In this document: piece by piece, positions 6,706-12,029 of the stretch
Layout of the letters: each line of letters begins with the position of its first letter
Numbering within the stretch: position 1 is the stretch's first letter
Source: Candidatus Pacebacteria bacterium CG10_big_fil_rev_8_21_14_0_10_44_11
GTDB lineage: Bacteria > Patescibacteriota > Microgenomatia > UBA1400 > PJMF01
Direction: 5' to 3'
Length of the DNA: 12,470 bases
NCBI GenBank assembly: GCA_002772705.1
Contig: PFDH01000055.1
Coordinates: 1 to 12,470 of the forward strand
Position numbers and translations under genes: made by a program
The notes under the pieces: model-generated
The model's database searches: none
What the model was told of the DNA's origin: nothing
The model's input: only the letters and a program-made list of their open reading frames with translations

Positions 6706-7320
6706 ATGAAAGAGACAGCAGAGTTTGTCGCAAGAAAGCCATCACCAGAAACAGTGCTAGCGATTCAGGCAGAGATTAAGAAAATGGTTGAGTTGCTTGC
6801 AGCTAATCAACAAAAACTTCGTGAAGTACTCGTCGAGAAACTAATAGATATTGAAGAGATTGAGTGGGCAAAAGAAGATCAGGGATTCTTTGCAGCTTTT
6901 TTCCAGAAGATCGCTGTTTTAATTAAACATGGCGGATTTTCTACTAAAGAAGAAGAACAACAGATTGCCAATGTAGTGGAACGGCTTTCTCATTTGAGGG
7001 AAGTAATTTCTCAGCTAGAACGAGGAAAATTTACTCTAGCTTCAACAGTCATTGCAGAACAAATAGCAAAAAAAATTCCTGGTCATTCTGCTGGTTGGTT
7101 GGTGGGTGAATCGGCGGAAGATCGTCGACTGGTGCGGGAACAACTTTTCGGACAATTAGCTGAGGCATACCGTCTGCAGTTGTTACTTTCTGAAATAGAT
7201 CCGCAAGCAGCAGCAGACTTGACTCTGGAAATTAGAACATCTGCCCGGAGAATTCAAGACCGATTGGGCAATCCTCTTGGCAACACGATACCTGAAGAAT
7301 TAAGTGCATTTATAGAATAG
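6706..7320 (+). CDS. Alpha-helical cytosolic protein, function unknown
   Basis: The gene encodes 204 residues rich in Glu, Lys, Leu, Ala and Gln, with heptad-like helices predicted by eye for most of the length (about 18-50, 85-110, 145-190). No signal peptide, membrane segment, Cys cluster or nucleotide-binding motif is seen. A less charged middle (AFFQKIAVLIKHGGF, about 64-78) and the IPGHSAGWLVGESAEDRRLV region (about 128-147) break the helical pattern. The first ATG is used; it has no Shine-Dalgarno sequence but directly follows an extended -10 element. It lies between the surface protein and the pnp leader and is probably its own transcription unit. I do not recognise the family; a structural or scaffold role is only a guess. 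Confidence 0.8.
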   Translation: MKETAEFVARKPSPETVLAIQAEIKKMVELLAANQQKLREVLVEKLIDIEEIEWAKEDQGFFAAFFQKIAVLIKHGGFSTKEEEQQIANVVERLSHLREVISQLERGKFTLASTVIAEQIAKKIPGHSAGWLVGESAEDRRLVREQLFGQLAEAYRLQLLLSEIDPQAAADLTLEIRTSARRIQDRLGNPLGNTIPEELSAFIE

Positions 7321-7546
7321 TTATTTTTATTATAGGTCAATTTATTACAATTTGATGCAAATTTGAGATAACTATTTTAAGATAGCTTTTTGGTCGTCGT
7401 GTCCCGTTGTGTTAACGGAGCCGAATTTCGAATAGTTTTGAGTCAATAGTTTTTCCGCTGTTCAATTCATCTTCAGGTGATTTTGTTATAACTTTCCTCC
7501 TTCGCCCGAATTATACATCCGGCCAAATCCAGACGCCGATTCATGG
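7321..7546. other. Non-coding stretch upstream of the pnp promoter
   Basis: No gene is supported on either strand. ATAACTATT (7368-7376) is a 9-bp inverted copy of AATAGTTAT, which overlaps the preceding stop (7316-7324). AATTTG-ATG-CAAATT (7349-7363) and CCGTT-GTGTT-AACGG (7404-7418) are short hairpins. AATAGTTTT occurs twice in direct orientation, at 7431-7439 and 7445-7453. TGTTATAAC at 7484-7492 is a weak extended -10 that could give a second, longer pnp transcript. Confidence 0.4.
7372..7391 (+). terminator. Weak candidate terminator after the helical protein gene
   Basis: CTATT (7372-7376) pairs with GATAG (7381-7385) over a TTAA loop, with one T-G wobble, and is followed by C and five T residues (7387-7391). 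The AT-rich 5-bp stem is weak, so the assignment is uncertain. Confidence 0.3.
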
Positions 7547-7552
7547 TATAAT
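7544..7552 (+). promoter_or_regulatory. Extended -10 promoter (TGGTATAAT) of pnp
   Basis: TGG precedes TATAAT at 7547-7552. A start near 7559 gives pnp an untranslated leader of about 155 bases, the longest in the window. No good -35 box is found 17 bp upstream. Confidence 0.65.
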
Positions 7553-7612
7553 CAGGTCTTGTTTGTAACAAAACAAAAGTACTTATTGGATCAGTGGTAG
7601 TTGAGGATTCGA

Positions 7613-7666
7613 GAGAGACGACAAACGGCGCCCAATCTGGGTGGCACAAAAGATTTGTCTTTTCTC
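7613..7666 (+). promoter_or_regulatory. Long stem-loop in the pnp leader
   Basis: GACAAA (7620-7625) pairs with TTTGTC (7654-7659). After one C-T mismatch, GAGAGA (7613-7618) pairs with TTTCTC (7661-7666), with one G-U wobble. The result is a 12-bp stem with one mismatch. An inner hairpin at 7629-7643 (CCCA/TGGG core, ATC loop) caps it. In E. coli a double-stranded pnp leader stem is cut by RNase III and then used by PNPase to repress its own mRNA. A similar role here is inference from position and shape. Confidence 0.5.
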
Positions 7667-7685
7667 CAGAATACTCTCCACTTTT

Positions 7686-7712
7686 CCGTTAAACATGAAA
7701 GGAAACTAACGG
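7686..7712 (+). promoter_or_regulatory. Hairpin that holds the pnp ribosome binding site in its loop
   Basis: CCGTTA (7686-7691) and TAACGG (7707-7712) form a perfect 6-bp stem that ends one base before the ATG at 7714. The 15-base loop contains AAAGGA (7698-7703), the Shine-Dalgarno sequence. The stem would either present the site to the ribosome or limit access to the start codon. Confidence 0.5.
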
Positions 7713-7713
7713 T

Positions 7714-10044
7714 ATGTCATACCCTAAGTATCCAAAAACGTATAAAACCGAGATTAAAGTTGGGGACAAAACTGTTTTCGTTGAGATTGGTAAATTCTCC
7801 GAGCAAGTCAGTGCCGCTGTGATCACCAAGTGTGGTGAAACCGTGGTGCACACCACTGTTGCTCTGGGCAGAAAAGTTGATCTTGGTTATTTTCCGCTCT
7901 CAGTGGAGTTTGCTGAAAAACTTTATGCTAGCGGTATCATTAAAGGTTCCCGCTGGGTGAAGCGTGACGGACGTCCCAGTGACGACGTCATTTTGAAAGC
8001 CCGCGTCATTGATCGCTCGCTGCGACCAATGTTCCCCGATGGTTTAACTCATGAAGTTCAAGTTATTAACACTGTTTTTTCGTACGATGGCGAAAACGAG
8101 CCAGACATGCTTGGCCTGTTGGGCAGTGCCATTGGTGTCACCATTTCTGAAATTCCTTTCCAAGGCCCAATTGCTGGTCTCAGGCTTGGCTATAACAAAG
8201 AAACAAGCCAGTACTTAACTAATCCCACCCAAACTGAACAAAAAACCAGTGAGTTGGATCTGATTGTGGCCGGCAGTGGCTCAACGGTGGTGATGGTTGA
8301 GGCCGGTGCCAAAGAAGTGTCCGAGCAAGTAGTCATTGACGGTTTAATCAAAGCTCAGGAAATAATGGGTGATGTTTGCAAACAGATTTCCGCCATTGCC
8401 AAAGAAGTTGGCAAGGCAAAAGCAGAACTGATTGTGATTGACGAAGAGACTGCAGCCCGCAAAGCAGAGCTAACCAAACAAATCGTGGCTAAGTTTGCCA
8501 AAGAAGCGCGAACAATGGTCGAAAAAGTTGGACGTTTAGAAAAATTTGATCAGGTTCAACTAATCGCCGACATCCTGGTAGTCCTCAACAAAAATCGCGC
8601 CGAAGAAGACTTAGTCTCAGACAAAGAAGTCAGCGCCATTTTGTATGACCTGACCGAAAAAATTGCTAGAAAAATGATTGTTGAAGAGGGCATTCGCCCC
8701 GATGGTCGCAAAACCACCGAAATCCGTCCAATCTGGACAGAAATTGACGTTTTTCCCAGAACTCACGGCAGCGCCATGTTCAAGCGCGGTGCCACTCAGG
8801 CGGTGACAATCACCACCCTGGGTTCACCAAGTCTTGGCCAGCTAATTGAAAGTATTGAAGGCGAAGAAACCCGACACTACTTACATCACTACAGCATGCC
8901 GCCCTACGCTTCTGGCGAAACTGGCCGGTTTGGTGCTCCAAAACGCCGGGAGATCGGTCACGGCGCCTTGGCTGAACGGGCGTTGCTGCCAATGATCCCA
9001 GCTCAAGAGGTCTTTCCCTACACCATTCATGTTGTCAGTGAAATTATGAGCTCAAACGGCTCAACCTCGATGGCGTCTGTTTGTGGTTCAACTATGTCTT
9101 TAATGACCGCGGGCGTGCCCATCAAACGTCCGGTGGCGGGAATTGCCATGGGTCTGATTATGGAAGAAGGCAAGTACGCTATCCTCTCTGATATTCAAGG
9201 TTTAGAAGATCACACCGGTGACATGGACTTTAAGGTGGCCGGTACCGATCAAGGTATCACCGCTTTGCAGATGGATATTAAATTGACCGGTGTTGACCGC
9301 AAGATTTTGGAAGAAGCCCTGACTCAAGCCAAAGAAGGCCGAATGCACATCATGGCAAAAATGATGGAAGCCATCAGCGAGCCTAGAAAAGAGCTGTCCA
9401 AGTTTGCCCCTAAGATTGAACAAGTGATTGTGCCAACTGACAAAATCGGCGAGATCATCGGCCCAGGCGGTAAGAATATTAAGAGCATCATTGAAGAAAC
9501 CGGTGCCGAGATTGACATTGAAGAAGACAAAGAAAAAGGTATCGGCATGGTCAATATTTCTTCGCCCGATCAAGCCAAAATTAATGCTGCCAAAGAAATT
9601 ATCACTGGTATTATCCGAGTAGTTGAGGTTGGTGATGAGTTTGACGGTACGGTGACCAGGGTTGAAGCCTATGGCGCTTTTGTTGAGTACTTGCCAGGTA
9701 GAGAAGGTTTGGTTCACGTTTCTGAGATGTCAGTTGATCGGGTTGAAAACGTTGAAGACGTGGTTAAATTTGGCGACACGGTGCACGTCAGGATTAGCGG
9801 TTTTAAAGATGACGGCAAAATCTCTCTGAGTATGCTGACAGCTGAACAAGCCGAGCAAGCTAAAGCTAACCGTGGCGGAGACCGCAACGGCGGCTCAGAC
9901 CGAGGTGGTAGAGGCAGTTTTGGCGGCGGCCAACGTGGCGGCAGTCGGGGTGGTTACGCTGGTGGTGGCCGAGGTGATGATCGAGGAAGTCGAGGCGGCT
10001 ACGGTGGCAACCGTGGTCCAAGCCGAGGCAATCGCGATTGGTAA
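7714..10044 (+). CDS. pnp: Polyribonucleotide nucleotidyltransferase (PNPase)
   Basis: PNPase degrades RNA 3' to 5' by phosphorolysis, releasing nucleoside diphosphates, and works as a ring-shaped trimer. The 776 residues contain RNase PH core 1 (about 12-150), the helical linker domain (about 235-320), RNase PH core 2 (about 325-550), a KH domain (about 570-632, IIGPGGKNIK) and an S1 domain (about 637-708). Core 2 carries FGAPKRREIGHGALAERAL and EDHTGDMDFKVAG; D499, D505 and K507 correspond to the catalytic D486, D492 and K494 of E. coli. After S1 the protein ends in about 57 residues of RGG/GGY-rich low-complexity tail, which many PNPases lack. The start is fixed by AAAGGA at 7698-7703 and by the family N-terminus. 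The gene has its own promoter and a structured leader. Confidence 0.98.
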   Translation: MSYPKYPKTYKTEIKVGDKTVFVEIGKFSEQVSAAVITKCGETVVHTTVALGRKVDLGYFPLSVEFAEKLYASGIIKGSRWVKRDGRPSDDVILKARVIDRSLRPMFPDGLTHEVQVINTVFSYDGENEPDMLGLLGSAIGVTISEIPFQGPIAGLRLGYNKETSQYLTNPTQTEQKTSELDLIVAGSGSTVVMVEAGAKEVSEQVVIDGLIKAQEIMGDVCKQISAIAKEVGKAKAELIVIDEETAARKAELTKQIVAKFAKEARTMVEKVGRLEKFDQVQLIADILVVLNKNRAEEDLVSDKEVSAILYDLTEKIARKMIVEEGIRPDGRKTTEIRPIWTEIDVFPRTHGSAMFKRGATQAVTITTLGSPSLGQLIESIEGEETRHYLHHYSMPPYASGETGRFGAPKRREIGHGALAERALLPMIPAQEVFPYTIHVVSEIMSSNGSTSMASVCGSTMSLMTAGVPIKRPVAGIAMGLIMEEGKYAILSDIQGLEDHTGDMDFKVAGTDQGITALQMDIKLTGVDRKILEEALTQAKEGRMHIMAKMMEAISEPRKELSKFAPKIEQVIVPTDKIGEIIGPGGKNIKSIIEETGAEIDIEEDKEKGIGMVNISSPDQAKINAAKEIITGIIRVVEVGDEFDGTVTRVEAYGAFVEYLPGREGLVHVSEMSVDRVENVEDVVKFGDTVHVRISGFKDDGKISLSMLTAEQAEQAKANRGGDRNGGSDRGGRGSFGGGQRGGSRGGYAGGGRGDDRGSRGGYGGNRGPSRGNRDW

Positions 10045-10051
10045 ATCTGGA

Positions 10052-10075
10052 TCAGTAATCATAATGTTATACTGA
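10052..10075. promoter_or_regulatory. Inverted repeat spanning the -10 region after pnp
   Basis: TCAGTA (10052-10057) is the inverted copy of TACTGA (10070-10075), 12 bases apart, and overlaps the -10 element TATACT. No T-run follows, so it is not a terminator. It could be an operator, but the arms are short and chance is possible. Confidence 0.25.
10065..10073 (+). promoter_or_regulatory. Extended -10 promoter (TGTTATACT) of the aldolase-like gene
   Basis: TGT precedes TATACT at 10068-10073. The expected transcription start falls at about 10080, which is the first base of the GTG start codon. The message would therefore be leaderless, although read-through from pnp could also supply a longer message. 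Confidence 0.55.
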
Positions 10076-10079
10076 CTGA

Positions 10080-10931
10080 GTGAAGTTGTCTGCCATTTCA
10101 ACTGCCTCAAACATGTTCTCACTGCTTGGTCTAGATCAGTTGCTGCCCTTAGCTAAGCGGCTGGGTTTGGCGATAAGTGATCCTCAGCAAGCAGCGCAAT
10201 TAGAACAGATTTTATTTGAATTAGCCAAAAACCTCACCCCCAACACGTCTGGGGTGGTGATTAGTCCAGAAATTGGCTATCAGACGGTGCTTCAAAAAGC
10301 CGCAGCCACTGGGCCGATTTTTTGTCTAGAGCGACGGTTGATTGATCCGGATCCGCTGACCATTCCGCTACTAATGAGCAACTGGAATGTTGAAACTGTC
10401 CGCCAAAACTATGGCGTTGCCAAGCTAGAGCTATTCTATTCTGCCAACGAAGCAGAAGCGGCTACCAAGCGTCAAATGGTAGCAGAAATTGCTGATTACT
10501 GCCGACAACAAGAAATTGATTTTTTGTTAGAGTTAGTCGTTGTTGTCGGGTCAGACCAAAAAGACAACCAAGCGGTTTTTCAGCACACCCAACTAGAAGC
10601 GATCCAAGACTTGCGGAAGTATTGTTCAGTTTTGGCACTCCAGTATCCCCTAGACGCATTAGGCGCTGTTACCGTCACTGCTGAGCTAGATGTACCCTGG
10701 ATTTTATCGGCGCGCAGCACTCCCTATGAAGAATTCAAAGAGCAACTCAGAACAGCTTTAGAAAGTGGCGCCACTGGCTTTTTAGCCGCCGAACAATTTT
10801 TACCAGCACTGCAACCAAATCAAAATTTTAGTCTTGAGGCAGTTCAAAAATTTATCCGAACCACTGGTACCGATCGAGCGATTGAGCTAGAGAGAATTTT
10901 GACCGAGACGACTAAATCTCCAAAAACTTGA
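10080..10931 (+). CDS. LacD-like class I aldolase family protein, possibly inactive
   Basis: The 283-residue product looks like a TIM barrel of the LacD (tagatose-1,6-bisphosphate aldolase) type. Matches from memory are NWNVETVRQNYGVAKLELFY (101-120) to the LacD AVKFLLYY region, DFLLELVVV (147-155) to FFLEIL, WILSARS (207-213) to YLSAGVS, and GATGFLAAEQ (230-239) to the late GVLCGRATW strand. K115 and E151 correspond to residues conserved in LacD, but the strand that should hold the Schiff-base lysine (VLKVEVP in LacD) reads VLALQYP (184-190), with Ala186 in place of Lys. The enzyme may be inactive or altered. The start at GTG 10080 has no Shine-Dalgarno sequence but coincides with the predicted transcription start; an internal ATG lies at 10113. 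Family assignment is moderate. Confidence 0.7.
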   Translation: MKLSAISTASNMFSLLGLDQLLPLAKRLGLAISDPQQAAQLEQILFELAKNLTPNTSGVVISPEIGYQTVLQKAAATGPIFCLERRLIDPDPLTIPLLMSNWNVETVRQNYGVAKLELFYSANEAEAATKRQMVAEIADYCRQQEIDFLLELVVVVGSDQKDNQAVFQHTQLEAIQDLRKYCSVLALQYPLDALGAVTVTAELDVPWILSARSTPYEEFKEQLRTALESGATGFLAAEQFLPALQPNQNFSLEAVQKFIRTTGTDRAIELERILTETTKSPKT

Positions 10932-10940
10932 GATTTTTTT
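10914..10940 (+). terminator. Terminator overlapping the end of the aldolase-like gene
   Basis: AAATCTC (10914-10920) pairs with GAGATTT (10930-10936), and T residues continue to 10940. The TGA stop (10929-10931) lies at the base of the right arm, so the stem is built from the last codons of the gene. This ends the pnp/aldolase region. Confidence 0.8.
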
Positions 10941-10970
10941 GCGCTGACCAAGTCACAATACATCTGGCGC

Positions 10971-10998
10971 TTTGATTGCTGGCTTTTTGTTGTATACT
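10971..10998 (+). promoter_or_regulatory. Candidate promoter of the 58-residue ORF
   Basis: TATACT at 10993-10998 is preceded by TTTGAT (10971-10976) with a 16-bp spacer, or TTGATT with 15. There is no TGn extension. A start near 11005 would leave about 19 bases before the ATG at 11024. Confidence 0.45.
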
Positions 10999-11023
10999 AG
11001 TGTAAGAAAGGTATGTCACGAAT

Positions 11024-11200
11024 ATGTTAAATTCAATTGAAGCAAACCAATTTAGATTTAAAAATGATGGCGGAACAGGGAATGAAGGTGCTCCTAAAGA
11101 TGGTAAGCAAGAATTACCAGAGGTTGATAACAAAAACCGAGCAGATGCTGAAGCTGCAGTAAAAGATTTTTTGGAGAAACACGATCCAAAGAAAAAGTGA
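11024..11200 (+). CDS. Small hydrophilic protein of 58 residues, function unknown
   Basis: The frame reads MLNSIEANQFRFKNDGG and ends in DFLEKHDPKKK. The product is highly charged, rich in Asn, Asp, Glu and Lys, with no Cys and no hydrophobic segment. The first half looks disordered; a short helix is likely over the ADAEAAVKDFLEKH part. Support for a real gene comes from its own candidate promoter, from AAAGG at 11007-11011 (12 bases from the ATG, rather long) and from a strong terminator 46 bases after the stop. An ATG at 11013 begins a 5-codon frame whose TAA (11028-11030) lies just past the start codon, so coupled translation is possible. I do not recognise a family. Confidence 0.6.
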   Translation: MLNSIEANQFRFKNDGGTGNEGAPKDGKQELPEVDNKNRADAEAAVKDFLEKHDPKKK

Positions 11201-11246
11201 TTAACAATTGTTCTTCTGATTGATTAGTCATTTTTTGGTGGTAAAC

Positions 11247-11282
11247 AACTAGCACTGACTCTTGTCAGTTGCTAGTTTTTTT
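11247..11282 (+). terminator. Strong terminator after the 58-residue ORF
   Basis: A 13-bp stem with a single T bulge (11247-11259 with 11264-11277) closes a TCTT loop and runs into seven T residues (11276-11282). It ends the unit of the small ORF. Its right half also contains the -35 box of the sodA promoter. Confidence 0.9.
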
Positions 11283-11290
11283 GTTATTCT
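11262..11290 (+). promoter_or_regulatory. Promoter of the superoxide dismutase gene, embedded in a terminator
   Basis: TTGTCA (11262-11267), a 17-bp spacer and TATTCT (11285-11290) with TGT immediately before the -10 give a good promoter. The -35 hexamer lies in the loop and right arm of the upstream terminator. Transcription would start near 11297, leaving a leader of about 32 bases. Confidence 0.6.
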
Positions 11291-11328
11291 GCCTACGCAC
11301 GACAAACAGTAGTAGCAAAAAGGATCCA

Positions 11329-11940
11329 ATGTTTAGTTTACCAAAACTCCCCTATAGTTATGACGCTTTAGAGCCATACTTCGACAAAATGACGATGGAG
11401 ATTCACCATGCCAAGCACCATCAGGCATACATTGATAAGTTAAACACCGCCTTGGCAGATCACGCTGACTTGCAACAAAAATCTGTCGAAGAGTTGCTGA
11501 CTGACTTCGACTCAATTCCTGAAGAAATTAAAACCGCAGTTCGCAATCATGGCGGTGGACACGCTAATCACTCACTGTTTTGGGCTGTTCTTTCTCCTCA
11601 GGCAGAAAAAGAACCAAGTGGAGTGTTAGCCGAGCAAGTTAAATCAGCTTTTAACTCTTTTGCCGACTTTCAACAGAAGTTCACAGATGCCGCTGGCAGC
11701 CGATTTGGTTCTGGATGGGCGTGGTTAGTGGTCAACAAAAATAAAGTGCTTGAAGTGTATTCAACCGCCAATCAAGACTCGCCGTTGATGGAAGGCAAGA
11801 CGCCAATTTTGGGTCTGGACGTCTGGGAACACGCTTATTATCTAAAGTACCAAAACAAACGCCCCGACTATATTGCCGCTTTTTGGAATGTGATAAACTG
11901 GGAAGAAGTAGAACGACGCTATACCTTGGCCGCGGCTTAG
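11329..11940 (+). CDS. sodA: Superoxide dismutase, Mn type
   Basis: The enzyme converts superoxide to oxygen and hydrogen peroxide in the cytosol. The 203 residues show the Fe/Mn SOD fold: an N-terminal helical hairpin domain with EIHHAKHHQAYI (24-35) and a C-terminal domain with RFGSGWAWLV (125-134) and LDVWEHAYYLKYQNKRPDYI. Predicted metal ligands are H26, H81 (in GGHANHSLFW), D164 and H168. The GGHANH context together with STANQDSPL (145-153), where MnSODs have Gln, favours manganese over iron; cambialistic use is possible. No signal peptide is present. The ATG at 11329 fits the family N-terminus and follows AAGGA at 11320-11324; the longer open frame from 11269 runs through the terminator and promoter and is not used. 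Confidence 0.96.
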   Translation: MFSLPKLPYSYDALEPYFDKMTMEIHHAKHHQAYIDKLNTALADHADLQQKSVEELLTDFDSIPEEIKTAVRNHGGGHANHSLFWAVLSPQAEKEPSGVLAEQVKSAFNSFADFQQKFTDAAGSRFGSGWAWLVVNKNKVLEVYSTANQDSPLMEGKTPILGLDVWEHAYYLKYQNKRPDYIAAFWNVINWEEVERRYTLAAA

Positions 11941-12000
11941 TTGGGTGGCCTGGACAAAAGAGGTAACTGTCACCAGAATCTAGGGTAATTAGTTTGGTTG

Positions 12001-12014
12001 TAGTGACTTCACTA
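12001..12014. promoter_or_regulatory. Short palindrome upstream of the exonuclease-like gene
   Basis: TAGTGA-CT-TCACTA is a perfect 6-bp-arm inverted repeat. Its right end overlaps a possible -10 element TATTTT (12013-12018). It may be a regulator site, but such short repeats occur by chance. No terminator is visible between sodA and this point, so co-transcription with sodA is possible. Confidence 0.25.
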
Positions 12015-12029
12015 TTTTAGAACTTGTCT

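Noticed and set aside
7506..7516. Minus-strand TATAAT (reverse complement of ATTATA) with a GGAGG downstream
   Set aside because: No open frame follows on the minus strand; the first ATG there meets a stop after one codon.
7586..7625. tRNA-like text GGATCAGTGGTAGTT in the pnp leader
   Set aside because: It resembles a D-arm, but no anticodon arm, T-arm or acceptor stem can be built around it. The segment instead folds into the leader stem-loop.
7601..7822. Open frame of 73 codons crossing the pnp start
   Set aside because: It lies in the structured leader and overlaps the start of pnp in another frame, with no ribosome site and no recognisable product.
9872..10122. Overlapping open frames on both strands at the 3' end of pnp
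   Set aside because: They are by-products of the Gly/Arg-rich repetitive codons in the PNPase tail, giving simple Ala/Val/Thr-rich products.
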